NCBI GenBank assembly: GCA_951799405.1
Contig: OX637345.1
Location: 11,160,001-11,224,000, forward strand
Direction: 5' to 3'
Source: Agapetus fuscipes
Taxonomy: Eukaryota > Arthropoda > Insecta > Trichoptera > Glossosomatidae
DNA length: 64,000 bases
Shown: in pieces, positions 20,384 through 30,431 of the stretch
Layout: each line of letters opens with the position of its first letter
Position numbering within the stretch: the first letter of the stretch is position 1
Program-made: the position numbers and the translations under genes
Notes under the pieces: model-generated
Databases searched by the model: none
What the model saw: the letters and a program-made list of their open reading frames with translations, nothing else
Told to the model about the DNA's origin: nothing

Positions 20384-21396
20384 AAGTGTGTATGAAAACC
20401 GGATGTAACACCGAACCGGAACACCGGATGTGTATGAAAAATGAATAAAATGGCTATAAATATTATTTCTTTGTATTTTCCCATTATTATTGTTATTACT
20501 TTAATGAAGCTACAGCATTATTTCTTAAAACCGTTGCTTCATTTCGTACTCGTAACACCCGTAACAAAAGCTTGTAACACCCGTTACATTTTCAAAATTT
20601 AAAATTAAAAAGAATTATCACTCAGCATGAAAAATGAGTAATGTTTTAGAAATATAATATACTAAGTTTTGCAATTTCAGTTGAAAAAATATAAGCTTTC
20701 TTTGAAAATTCGCAGAAAAATGCAATTATGTCAATGTACCCAGAAAGTATGGGAAAAACTGAGTAACACCCGTAACGGGTACTTAAGTTTCAATTAGTCT
20801 TTTTTTACAAATATTAGCCATCCTTTTACTATTGTGTCATCACTAGTAGTGTAAAAGGTATGTGTTAAGTGAATATTACTAATACACTGTCATACAAAAT
20901 ACTAGAGATTTTTAATCTTATATGCGTACGACCTGTAACACCCGTTTCATGGAATGAGTGATTACTAAAAATATAATTTGCGAAACTATTGATTTATTGT
21001 TGAACATTTTTAGTTTTGATGTTGAAGGATGGAAAAGGTTGAGTCTATCTGACCGGCATAAAAAAATGGCTGCCAAAAAGTGTACTGCAAGCTACTATGA
21101 GTAATAACATAGAGGAGCGGAAACTAACGTGCTGATTTGATACATACTGCAGTTGTCATAAGAATAAAATTCTTCACAATCTGAGCTAAGAATAAGCGTA
21201 AAATTCGTAATGTGAGAGTTGTTTTGAAATATTTTTGAAATCAATTTCCTGTTTTCATAAGACACATTGGTCCAGTACACATGCAAACATTGCTCATGGA
21301 AAATTAGCTTAATGGTCTCTACGGCAAACAAGAACAAAGGCAGCGACATGCTACCACTTGCGTTTCTCTCCTGTCACACGTTGCAGTGGTTATAAT

Positions 21397-21466
21397 GTGA
21401 TAAAGTTAAAATATGAAATATGAAATGAAAAGTGATAAAGTTAAAATATGAAATATGAAATATTGC
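21397..21466 (+). repeat. 35-bp tandem repeat, two copies
   Basis: 'gtgataaagttaaaatatga' occurs at 21397 and again at 21432, each followed by 'aatatgaaat'. Two adjacent copies. Confidence 0.85.
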
Positions 21467-21605
21467 CACGACTTTGGCGATCACAATATTTATAACGTGT
21501 TATCTGTCAACTCTAGTTATTTCCGGTCTAGTCGGCAGCCGTTATTTGAAATGGCACCAACATTCAAGATTTTTTTTTCGTTGTGCCGAGTTTTTTGTAC
21601 ACATG

Positions 21606-21688
21606 GAAATGCAACTGTGAAGTTCTTTGTTATTTTTATTACTAATGAAATGCAACTGTGAAGTTCTTTGTTATTTTTATTACTAATG
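21606..21688 (+). repeat. 41-bp tandem repeat, two copies
   Basis: 'gcaactgtgaagttctttgt' at 21611 repeats at 21652 with the same continuation 'tatttttattactaatga'. Confidence 0.85.
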
Positions 21689-21883
21689 ACCATTTTCGTA
21701 AGTAAGTTGAGACATATATATATATGTCTTTTTTGGTTAAAATAATTTCTAGTCCACAGATATTATAAGTTAATATACGTACCTTTCAAAAACTACAAAA
21801 TAAGAGCTCCGAGCGAGCGGCTGTGGCATAGATAGGTATTAAGCGAACGCAGATTTTAAAATTAAAAATTTTCGAGAGCGCTC

Positions 21884-24706
21884 TTAATGCTCTGTGAAAC
21901 CTCAATAAAGGACTTCGAAACTTGTTTTTATAACTTGCCTGAATTCAATAGTTTCCACTTCTGCCGAAGTAGCAAAATGGGCGGGGGAATAAAATTGTAT
22001 GTTAGTAAAAAATTTAATTTTGTACAAAAATCCCTCCAATCTCTTTGTTTTGAAAATGTCTTTGGAACTTTGACACTACCAAACAAATCTATTATTCACA
22101 TTCTTGCTCTTTATAGACCACCTAACCTTAATAAACAGGGATTTTTAACTGAAATTTCATCATTTTTTAATGATTACACTAACATAAATGATAATATATT
22201 ATTTCTTGGGGATATCAACTTAAACTTGCTGAACGAATGTGATCCGATAACCATATCTTATGAAAACATATTAGCTAATAACTTTATGGTAAAATGTATT
22301 TCTGATGTAACTAGAGAAGCAATAGTCAATGATATTGTTACAAAATCTTGTATTGACCATATTTATTTGAGGTATATAACAAATGATCCTGTAAGTGTTG
22401 GGCGTGGTTTATGCTCTGTAAATATACGTGTTTGTGTATGTGAATATCTTATAGCTGACCATTATGCGACAGCAATTAGTTTTCAGTATAGACGGAATAA
22501 TAAATCTGATAATGTTGTCAAAAATAAACCAATGTTCATTATGTCGCAAAAACGGTTAGATAGTAATATTATTAAAACTGACTGGAATACTCTTCTTGAA
22601 GAAAATGATTGCGAATTATTATACTATAAAACTTGTAATGCTTTTGATAATTTGTATAAAGAAAGCCTAATTCCATGGTGCCATAAAAATAAAAATAGAC
22701 CTAACGCTATGAAAGACTGGATAAATAGGGAGATTCTACAGGAAATAAAACAAAGATACATCTTATATAGGAGATGGAAGAGTACACCTAGTAATAAGTT
22801 TTATGAAAAGGAGTATAAAACGATATGTAATTACTTGAACAAAAAAATTTTGAAATTAAAGTTAACTTTTTATAATGATAAATTTAAGAATTGTTTCAAG
22901 GACATAAAAAAAACCTGGGATGAATGTAACAAAATCTTAGGCAGAAAATCTAAAACAAATTGTGATGAAGTTATAAAAAAATATTTTGTAAACAACAAAT
23001 ATAATTGCATTGAAAGTGTTTCCAATGAATTTGCTAAGTATTTCTCTGATAAGGTATCCCAGTTAATGCACGTTTGTAGTATAAAAATTGCTGGTCCAGA
23101 GCCTGATATGCTTCCACATAGCTTTTATTTACCTAAAGCTAAACTATCTGAAGTTGTAAAAATAATAAATCTTGCAAAAAACTCTAAAACACCAGGAGCT
23201 GACCTTATCCGAATGACTGACTTAAAAAAACACGTGGAAATATTGGGACCTCTTGTTACACATTTAATTAACTCAATTATAAACCAGGGAATAATTCCTC
23301 TGAAATTAAAATGTAGCCTAATCAGACCAATCTACAAGGGTGGTGATCACTCTGTAATGGGAAACTATAGGCCAATTAGTATATTACCTGCTCTTGAAAA
23401 AATACTTGAAAAATACATTTTCTCAAAGTTGACTCAATATCTTAACAAATTTGAAATTCTGGATACCAATCAATATGGATTTCAGAAGGGTAGGAGTACA
23501 GAAATTCTACTTCAAAGTTTTTCCAATCATATTAATAACGAATTAAACAATAAAAAACATGTATTAGTATTATTCATTGACTTCTCCAAGGCTTTTGATA
23601 CAATTGATCACTTAAAATTGCTTAGATACCTAGATGTCATAGGGATTAGAGGCCCAGTTTTACATCTCTTTGAAAATTACCTCTCTAACAGAACCATGAC
23701 TGTTAATATTGATGGATCTAAAAGTGATATTAAGAACATCAGTGCTGGGGTCCCGCAAGGATCTGTTTTAGGCACTATATTATATATAATTTATGTATCT
23801 TTTATTAAATATATTTTCTCAAATGTAAAATATTATGTATATGCGGATGATACTGCACTTGTCATATCTAGTGAGAATTTAGATAAATGTAACACAATGT
23901 TACAAAATGATTTTGATAAACTGCAGAATTGGTGTCATGATGCAGGTCTTTTAATTAATTTAAAAAAAACTAAAATTATGCATATTAGATCCCCTCATGC
24001 TAGAATTAGTACTGTGCCAACCATAAAAGCCCATAATTATGAATGCCTTCATGTCACCAATAATTGTAGAACTTGTTTATGTGAAAATATTGACATTGTA
24101 AGCGATTATACTTATCTAGGAGTAACAATTGACTGCTTCTTCAAGTGGAACACACATACTTCAAAAACGTGCAAACGACTGAGATCTGTTGTTGGACAAT
24201 TATATAAGTTAAAGTTTATATTGCCGCTCCCTACATTAAGATTGGTATATTTATCGCTTGCCGAGTCCATTATAAGATACGGCCTCACTGCATGGGGACA
24301 TTCTTGCGCCACCAATATTAAAAATGTACAAAATGTTCAAAATGCTCTCTTAAAATTAATTGCTCCCATAAATGTGTATAACCAAAGGCAGAATATACCA
24401 TTTTTATTCCAATCATTAAATGTCTTGCCTATTAAGGGTATACTATGGAACATAATTATATGTCAACAATTGTTTAATGATAAATATAAAAATAAACTAG
24501 AGCATGTGTACCAAACAAGATTTACATCTAATGAAGGATTAGTTGTGCCAAGAATTAAAAACAAATATGGACAAAGAACGTTGGATTACCTTGTGCCAAA
24601 AATATTTAATTTGTTGCCAAAGGACTTTAAAAAGGAATCTACAAACATTAATAAAATTATAATATCTTTGAAGATTTGGCTGGGAGAAAGAACTTTCTTA
24701 TATTAA
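21884..24706 (+). CDS. LINE ORF2: endonuclease (rest) and reverse transcriptase
   Basis: 940 codons, open throughout. This is the continuation of 11837-12038 in the same frame; the ATG at 21887 need not be a real start. Endonuclease features are GGGIKLYV, 'ILFLGDINLNLL', CIDHIYL and ADHYATAISF. RT features are 'LIRPIYKGGDHSVMGNYRPI', 'LVLFIDFSKAFDTID', GVPQGSVLG and YADDTALV. A C-terminal 'LSLAESIIRYGLTAWGHS' region follows, as in jockey/CR1 elements. The protein performs target-primed reverse transcription. Lack of stops implies a recent insertion, before the TTAA block entered. Confidence 0.9.
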   Translation, partial: LMLCETSIKDFETCFYNLPEFNSFHFCRSSKMGGGIKLYVSKKFNFVQKSLQSLCFENVFGTLTLPNKSIIHILALYRPPNLNKQGFLTEISSFFNDYTNINDNILFLGDINLNLLNECDPITISYENILANNFMVKCISDVTREAIVNDIVTKSCIDHIYLRYITNDPVSVGRGLCSVNIRVCVCEYLIADHYATAISFQYRRNNKSDNVVKNKPMFIMSQKRLDSNIIKTDWNTLLEENDCELLYYKTCNAFDNLYKESLIPWCHKNKNRPNAMKDWINREILQEIKQRYILYRRWKSTPSNKFYEKEYKTICNYLNKKILKLKLTFYNDKFKNCFKDIKKTWDECNKILGRKSKTNCDEVIKKYFVNNKYNCIESVSNEFAKYFSDKVSQLMHVCSIKIAGPEPDMLPHSFYLPKAKLSEVVKIINLAKNSKTPGADLIRMTDLKKHVEILGPLVTHLINSIINQGIIPLKLKCSLIRPIYKGGDHSVMGNYRPISILPALEKILEKYIFSKLTQYLNKFEILDTNQYGFQKGRSTEILLQSFSNHINNELNNKKHVLVLFIDFSKAFDTIDHLKLLRYLDVIGIRGPVLHLFENYLSNRTMTVNIDGSKSDIKNISAGVPQGSVLGTILYIIYVSFIKYIFSNVKYYVYADDTALVISSENLDKCNTMLQNDFDKLQNWCHDAGLLINLKKTKIMHIRSPHARISTVPTIKAHNYECLHVTNNCRTCLCENIDIVSDYTYLGVTIDCFFKWNTHTSKTCKRLRSVVGQLYKLKFILPLPTLRLVYLSLAESIIRYGLTAWGHSCATNIKNVQNVQNALLKLIAPINVYNQRQNIPFLFQSLNVLPIKGILWNIIICQQLFNDKYKNKLEHVYQTRFTSNEGLVVPRIKNKYGQRTLDYLVPKIFNLLPKDFKKESTNINKIIISLKIWLGERTFLY

Positions 24707-25320
24707 TTACCTTCACTATATTAGTGTTTTTACTCTACTCTTGTCTCCTAATTTTAACTTTAATTTACTTTTTATTTCATACTAGCACTAAATACTAAGA
24801 CTTTTATTTTTTAATTTGATTGTTGCACCCGATGACAAACTGAAAATTTTTGGTTTATCGGGACAAAAATGTTTAATTTTTAAGATTTAATATTTCTTGT
24901 AAAAACCCATAGACACAGATTGGCAAGAGTGTTGCCATAACTAATTTTCTTAGTGGCAATTTAAGCAACGACCACACTGAAATTTTAAAGAAAATCGTTA
25001 GAGCCGTTTTTGAGAAAAGTGCAATTTTATGTTTTTTTTGTATGGCAGCCATCTTGAATTTTCAGTTTGCAGCCAGTCGGCCCATCAAAATCTGTGGTGG
25101 TCAATTTTCTAAATCCAAAAATTGGTGTCTCTGCGATCAGCAGTTCCGGCTGGGACATACATACATCCATACGGACGGACGGATGGACAGGTTCGACAAA
25201 TTAGGTTTTTTTGCATGTCCTGGTGCAGGACAACTCATTTCCGTTGAAATCTCGAATTTTTTTTTTCGGACGAATACAATACTTTATAACAGTTCCTTCG
25301 GACTGCTATAAAGAAAAAAC
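24707..25320 (+). other. 3' region of the LINE
   Basis: AT-rich. It contains a unit shared with 9230-9780 ('cagattggcaagagtgttgcc' at 24917, 'gcagccatcttgaattttca' at 25046) and a 'catacatacatccatacgga' plus GGAC-rich stretch (25157-25190). That is a common sort of sequence in insect LINE 3' UTRs. The exact 3' end was not found. Confidence 0.5.
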
Positions 25321-25464
25321 TAAGTCATATTTAAATTGATTATTTCAGCCAAAAAGCATTATGCATTCTGGTTGTAAAGAATTCAGTTTTTGTTTATGGC
25401 AAAACGCACTAAGTCACGTAAGTTTTAACATAAGTTCGTAACGTAAGTTCAAACATTTATCAAG

Positions 25465-26405
25465 ATGGCCGAGATCGACAACAAGTTCAATACCGCGATT
25501 AAAGTAATTGAAAATATATTAAAAGTGAACGGAAATCTTAGTAATGAAGCGCGTAAAAACATATTGAAAGCGATATTAACATAAAAAAGTTCACAAAAGA
25601 CTGATGAAGTGGAAAGAGTGAAGACCGAAAGAAGAATGACGGCAAGATGGCGGACAAATATATGTCGGCAAAACCCCCAACCAAAATGGTGGGCATAAGA
25701 TCATCACGGTGACGAAGGGCAACACGGGAATGAATATAAAGAGAATGATAAAGGAATCCGTAAATCCTGCTAGGATAAAAATTGGAATACAAAAGGTTAT
25801 ATGCGGAACAGAAAGGGTTACAATATTATCTATGAAACTAGAAAGGAAACAGAAATCCTTAAAAAAGAAGTGCAAAACATACCAAAGATGGAAGGTAGAA
25901 TCGTAGAAAAGTGACTACCTCTAATTATTCTGAAGTCCATCCCAGAAGACATCGATCTCAAATACTTCCCTGAAATACTAACAACACAAAACACCATCAA
26001 TACTAACAATACACTGAAACCGCTGTTTATTTTAAGAACAAGCACAATTCTGAGAGGAATCTTGTTATTGAGGTTGACAGACAAACATGAGAGATACTAA
26101 CAGCATCAAAAGTGAAGCTGATGTGGAGCATATGCAGGGGCGTAGGGCAGAGGACTTCATCTCAGTGAGGCAATGCACGCAATATCTCAGATAAGGATTG
26201 CAAGGCTGAATCTCCGAAATGCATAAAATGCGGAGACGACCACCAAATAGCTGAGTGTAAATCAGAAACGAAGAAATGTGTAAATTGTGTGCATTTAAAC
26301 TAGAGGAACATCAACATAAACTATGACCACGAAGCAACTGACACAAAAGTGTGTACAGCCTACAAATTGGTAAGGGACAAATTAATCAATGACACAGATT
26401 ATTAA
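25465..26405 (+). pseudogene. Decayed LINE ORF1 (Gag-like) remnant
   Basis: An ATG at 25465 opens 'MAEIDNKFNTAIKVIENILK'. Later frames give 'LIILKSIPEDIDLKYFPEIL' (RRM-like part, about 25923) and 'RNLVIEVDRQT' (about 26056, one-base shifts). They end with two knuckle-like pieces, CIKCGDDHQIAEC and CVNC (about 26223-26300). Stops and shifts are frequent. The order matches the other LINE ORF1 proteins here, so it is an old third copy. Confidence 0.65.
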
Positions 26406-26523
26406 TAAATTAAATGCCTCCCACTATTTTTTTTCTAAACCAACTAAAAATAAATCTTAATTTGATGTACGTTTACAGTAATACTCTATATAGTTGACTA
26501 TATATGTTAATAATATATATATT

Positions 26524-26820
26524 GACCGGTCCGTAGTCCAGGTGGTAACACTTCGGACTCGTAACTGGAATGTCGTGGGTTCGAATCCCGGCGGAGCACA
26601 AAAAATATACCATTTATATTTTCAAATTTGCTCTTCGCTGGGATGAAAAATTAATAAGGCTTTACCAAAGACCTGTCATCAAAAGGTCCATCCAGCCTTA
26701 CAACTGGGTCTTGCTTGAGAATTGGCGCTTTCTACAGAGACGACCAAGCTCGCAGAGGGCTCTTGAGGTGTGATTCACACAAAAACTGCGCTCACCAAAT
26801 AAATCAGCCTAATTTTTTTT
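26524..26820 (+). mobile_element. SINE family A, AAATAAATCA-tailed copy
   Basis: Head GACCGGTCCGTAGTCCAGGT, box B GGGTTCGAATCCC. The body matches the family, but the tail is 'accaaataaatcagcctaat' plus poly(T) and not the LINE-like tail. The ORF reading through it is a by-product. Confidence 0.88.
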
Positions 26821-26959
26821 TTTTTTTAATAGTAATACTATGCAAGTCACTATGCTTTGTCCTACTGAAATATTAATTTATTTAGTGTATTTAACCACAA
26901 AATGGAGGACTTTCTATGTAGTGCGATAGATAATAATATAATATTTTTTAGTGTTGATA

Positions 26960-27130
26960 AGTCCATTTTTTTAAATATTAAAAAAATTGAAATGGTAAAA
27001 CATGGTTTTAATTCACTTTCTTATTAAAGTGAATTAAAACCATGTTTTACTTTTTTACCATGTTTTACTTTCTTATTAAAGTGAATTAAAACCATGTTTT
27101 ACCATTTAAATTTTTTAAATATTTAAAAAA
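26960..27130. repeat. AT-rich palindrome with a duplicated arm
   Basis: 'gtaaaacatggttttaattc' (from 26995) is complementary to 'gaattaaaaccatgttttac' at 27031-27050, with a loop of about 8 bases. The second arm is repeated again at about 27073-27102, and the outer flanks (ttaaatatt / aatatttaa) also pair. Confidence 0.75.
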
Positions 27131-27267
27131 AGATAATAATATATTTTGTATTGTACCACTGAACACTGAAACACTGAAAATTCATATTCAATATTTTTTT
27201 TAGTTTAAGGATTTAAATCAAACACTGTTTTATATTTTCACTTTTACAATATTTATTCTTTAACTTT

Positions 27268-27300
27268 ACTAACGTTTTCGATCTTAGCTCATCGTTAGGT
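27268..27300 (-). ncRNA. Degenerate hammerhead ribozyme-like motif (PLE)
   Basis: On the minus strand the order is 'cgatgagctaagatcgaaaa' then 'cgttagt'. The GAAA box and stem II remnant are kept, but the CUGANGA box is damaged. It mirrors the motif at 27348-27380. Confidence 0.35.
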
Positions 27301-27339
27301 ATAATATTTTTAAAATACCATTGACTTTCATTTTAAAAA

Positions 27340-27382
27340 AAAAAAACCTGATAATGATCTAAGATCGAAAACGTTAGTAAAA
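27340..27382 (+). ncRNA. Hammerhead ribozyme-like motif (PLE), mutated core
   Basis: CTGATAA (27348-27354, one change from CUGANGA), stem II GATC..GATC, GAAA at 27367-27370, then ACGTTAGTA, which can form the tiny stem III and NUH site seen in PLE hammerheads. The core G-to-A change probably kills activity. Confidence 0.5.
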
Positions 27383-27455
27383 TTAAAGAATAAATAATTG
27401 TAAAAGTGAAAATATAAAATGGTGTTTGATTTAAATCCTTAAACTAAATAATTAT

Positions 27456-28013
27456 TAGATAATAATATTATTAAAGTCATCGATATATATAACTGGATGG
27501 GCTCAGAAATCAATCCTTTGAGAATTAGAAATACGCTACCCCACTCATCATACAAAAATCCAAAATCAGTCTATCGGTAACCTTTCAACTCTCAACAGGT
27601 GTGTTACCTAATAGGAAAAAAAATCCATATAAATGCCAAACTGGGTATTTTCTAAACGTGCCAACAAAAGAGAGTAAATGTGTTATAGAACACGGAATAT
27701 TATTTCACTTTAATCTCTATTCTATATGGTTACGTTGATAAAATTTATTTTTAGTTTGTCGAAATATTTTGTCCACGAAAGTGACAGCCATTTCTAGAAC
27801 TAGTGATGTTCAAATATATAGGTACTTGCTTCTTCAAGTATGTAACTTCTTTTCTCGCGGTAATAGATACTTGTGAAAATCCTCCCGTACATAACGAGGT
27901 GGGAAATTTTTTGAATTCGGAATTTATCAGATATTTTCATACTTTCATCAACACTAGTAACAAACACGTTACCATAGTGATTTCATGCGTTTCCATGGTG
28001 ATATGTAAATAGA
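27456..28013. other. AT-rich spacer
   Basis: Nothing recognised. Small ORFs have no domain. Confidence 0.4.
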
Positions 28014-28797
28014 TTGAAGACGGAGCAGAGACACGTTGCTTACATAGAAAATGAGAAAAGCATTTCATATGTCGTGAACGAGACAGCACTATTAACAATG
28101 TATGGTGTCAAAGACGTTGCATCATGTCGATTGGTACTAAATCACATTCACAGCCCTTCCATTGAATATACTTCCATGATTAAAGTCAATGAATGTGTAT
28201 TTAAGTCTATAAAGGAAACCAATTTAAATTTATACAACTCTGATAGCTCTTTTCTGATCTATCATATGAACATACGAAGTACAGAGAAAAACTTTGATAA
28301 ATTTGTATTAACGATAAAAAAATTAAATGCACCAGACTGTATTATATTGACCGAAGAATTAAATCACATATGGGCAACCGCCGGCCCGCGGGCCGGATCC
28401 GGCCCGCGGAGCTATTTTGTCCGGCCCTGATTCATCTCGGCGAAGTAATTGAGAAATACATTAGTTAAAATAATGCAGATGACACGGGCGCTTGCAGTGA
28501 TTCGGGGAAGCTCGTATACGCACCGAAGGATTACGAGCGGGGCCCACCCCCTCCGCGCTACATAATATAATAATATATATTATTATCGCAATGCATCCGA
28601 TGGTTTGTGTTTCGGCAAAGTTCGTAGGCACGAAATATCCCGAGTGCAGCACACTAATTCTGTCCCCCTCTGCGCCGCATTCCACTTATTTAGTGTTCAC
28701 GCGACTTCTGGTCTGGTTTGTTCTGTTTACTGGTGCGTTCTGGCGTAGAAGACAGTTTTGTTTGTCAGTTCTGAATATTGTTTTTAAATTTGTGACA

Positions 28798-29103
28798 ATG
28801 TCAGGGGTTATGTCGAAAAAAAGAAAAGTTGATGCAGAGTGTCGAAAATTTCAAGACAAGTGGACGGAGGATTATTTCTTTATCCTGAATAAAGGAATGC
28901 CCGTATGTTTGCTGTGTAAGGAGTCCGTATCCGTCAACAAAGAATTCAACTTAAAGAGACATTTTACTTCGAGGCATGCGGATCACCAACAAATAAATGA
29001 ACAAATTCGAAAAGATATGATACAGAAGTTGAAGAAGAACTTGGATACCCAGCAACAAATGTTCAAAAAGCAAATTTTTTTTCAAATTGTTCAAAAGAAA
29101 TGA
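28798..29103 (+). CDS. hAT transposase N-terminal part (BED zinc finger)
   Basis: 101 residues from an ATG. 'SKKRKVDAECRKF' is followed by a BED-type finger (MPVCLLC ... KRHFTSRH, i.e. CX2C and HX4H). It then runs into a stop at 29101-29103 that overlaps the next ATG (ATGATG). The protein would bind DNA at the hAT ends. Compared with GTF2IRD2-like hAT proteins, about 80-100 residues between the finger and the catalytic core are missing, so an internal deletion probably made the two frames. Confidence 0.72.
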   Translation: MSGVMSKKRKVDAECRKFQDKWTEDYFFILNKGMPVCLLCKESVSVNKEFNLKRHFTSRHADHQQINEQIRKDMIQKLKKNLDTQQQMFKKQIFFQIVQKK

Positions 29104-30431
29104 TGGCTGATGATATCAAAAAAAGTTTGAAAGAGGTGATTACTGGATTCGAAGCATTTTCAATTGCTTTGGATGAGAGCACAGATGCCTCTGATACAGC
29201 ACAATTAGCAATATTTATCAGAGGAGTTGACGTGGACTTCAAAATCACAGAAGAATTATTAGCTCTTCAGCCGTTAAAAGGAACGACTACCGGTGAAGAT
29301 ATATTTGAAGCAGTCAACATAGTCTTCGAAAGCTTTGGGATTAAATGGAGTGCACTATCTGGCATATGTACTGATGGTGCCCCTGCAATGGTTGGCTTAC
29401 GGAAAGGATTTATTGGAGTTGTTAATGAAAGAGCAATAGAATTACAGATCCAGCCGGAAAATTTAACAAATTTTCATTGTATTATCCACCAGCAAAATTT
29501 GTGCGCAAAATCGATGAAATTCAAGAATGTTATGGATGTAGTAGTAGCAAGCATTAATTTTATTAAGTCACGTGCACTTAATCACCGCCAGTTTAAGGTG
29601 TTTTTGGAAGACCTATTTTCAGACTATGAAGATGTGTCTTATTACTGTGAAGTGAGGTGGTTGAGTAAAGGAAACATGTTGAAACGATTCTATGATTTGA
29701 GACAAGACATTGCAGATTTTATGGACATAAAAGGAAACACAATCAACCAAATAAAAGATAATCAATGGGTGTGTGATTTAGCATTCCTTGTAGATGTCAC
29801 AGGATACCTAAATGATCTTAATTTAAAACTACAAAAACAGGGACAATTGGTTCATGAACTGCATAGCCATGTCAAAGTTTTTTGTAATAAGCTTAGATTT
29901 TTGAAAAATCAGATAAGAGGTAAAAATTGTTACCATTTTCCTAATCTATCAAGGCATACAAACATCACATATAATTCTTATGGAGATGAACTGAAGGCAC
30001 TAATAGAGCAATTTGATACGAGGTTTGCCGACTTCCAAAACAAAGACTCAACATTCGCTATATTTGCTCGTCCGATGGATGCTGATGTAAATAATGTGCC
30101 AGCAAATTTACAGATGGAACTTATTGAGCTTCAGGGGGATTTAGCGCTAAAATCACAATTTGACAAAGTTACTTTGACGGATTTTTATAAATTATATTTG
30201 GTGGAAGAAAATTATACAAACTTACGTAGATTTGCAAGAAACATCATTAGTCTTTTTGGCAGCACGTATACATGCGAACAATTTTTTTCGAGGATGAAGT
30301 ACACCAAATCGAAAATTCGAACGAGGATAACAGATGAAAATCTCGAAAATTCGATGAGATTATCATTAAGCAATATCAACGCCAATATTGATAGTCTCGT
30401 AATTCAAGTACAAAGTCAATCGTCACATTAA
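29100..30431 (+). CDS. hAT transposase catalytic and dimerisation domains
   Basis: 443 residues, open. RNase H-like core: 'FSIALDESTDASDTAQLAIF' (first Asp), 'GICTDGAPAMVG' (second Asp), 'FHCIIHQQNLCAK' and 'YYCEVRWLSKGNMLKRFYDL' (Glu). The C-terminus has the hAT dimerisation region ('LFGSTYTCEQFFSRMKYTKS', 'NLENSMRLSLSN'). The set is that of GTF2IRD2-like hATs. Without the missing N-terminal segment the product may be inactive. Confidence 0.85.
   Translation: MMADDIKKSLKEVITGFEAFSIALDESTDASDTAQLAIFIRGVDVDFKITEELLALQPLKGTTTGEDIFEAVNIVFESFGIKWSALSGICTDGAPAMVGLRKGFIGVVNERAIELQIQPENLTNFHCIIHQQNLCAKSMKFKNVMDVVVASINFIKSRALNHRQFKVFLEDLFSDYEDVSYYCEVRWLSKGNMLKRFYDLRQDIADFMDIKGNTINQIKDNQWVCDLAFLVDVTGYLNDLNLKLQKQGQLVHELHSHVKVFCNKLRFLKNQIRGKNCYHFPNLSRHTNITYNSYGDELKALIEQFDTRFADFQNKDSTFAIFARPMDADVNNVPANLQMELIELQGDLALKSQFDKVTLTDFYKLYLVEENYTNLRRFARNIISLFGSTYTCEQFFSRMKYTKSKIRTRITDENLENSMRLSLSNINANIDSLVIQVQSQSSH

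Larger units (their letters stand above)
18700..21050 (+). repeat. Zone with recurrent 14-mer GTAACACCCGTTAC/GTAACACCCGTAAC
   Basis: The motif occurs at 18904-18917, 19071-19084 (followed by an inverted copy at 19087-19098), 20552-20565, 20574-20587, 20763-20776 and 20934 onward (degenerate). GTAAC and GTTAC are mutually inverted, so most copies are short hairpin-capable palindromes around ACCC. The copies are interrupted by a SINE and a dispersed repeat. The function is unknown. Confidence 0.7.
12039..21883. mobile_element. TTAA-flanked 9845-bp insertion (piggyBac-like candidate, composite)
   Basis: The block interrupts LINE ORF2 exactly between two TTAA tetranucleotides (12035-12038 and 21884-21887). 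TTAA duplication is the signature of piggyBac-type transposition. The ends (left GAGGGTGCTAGGAAAT, right complement GAGCGCTCTCGAAAAT) match only partly, about 14 of 22 bases. No piggyBac transposase was found inside. The bulk is secondary insertions: a DIRS element, SINE copies and dispersed repeats. The original element was therefore probably non-autonomous or has decayed. Confidence 0.65.
21051..21883. other. AT-rich right segment of TTAA-flanked block
   Basis: No coding region is recognised. It holds two short tandem duplications listed separately. The last bases are 'ttcgagagcgctc' before TTAA. Confidence 0.45.
10318..24706 (+). mobile_element. Jockey-group LINE, split by a 9.8-kb insertion
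   Basis: The LINE consists of ORF1 (10318-11409), a 427-base spacer, and ORF2 in two pieces (11837-12038 and 21884-24706). Joining the pieces after removing 12039-21883 and one TTAA keeps the reading frame inside the endonuclease domain. Apart from one frame error near the start of ORF1 the element has no obvious lesion. The 3' region extends to about 25320. The clade call (jockey/CR1 group) rests on ORF1 zinc knuckles and RT motifs. Confidence 0.8.
27200..27455. repeat. Inverted pair of PLE 3'-end fragments
   Basis: The left arm (27200-27295) is the reverse complement of the right arm (27355-27455). Each contains 'gatctaagatcgaaaacgtt' or its complement, and the arms start or end at 'ttaaggatttaaatcaaac'. 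The right arm retains a hammerhead-like core, so the structure looks like two copies of a PLE terminal segment facing each other. Confidence 0.65.

Noticed and set aside
26570..26773. ORFs in SINE A copies at 26570-26773 and 57374-57781
   Set aside because: Both share the 'IFKFALRW' and 'RWRFLQRRPSSQRALEV'-type text because they read the same SINE; frame openness is chance.
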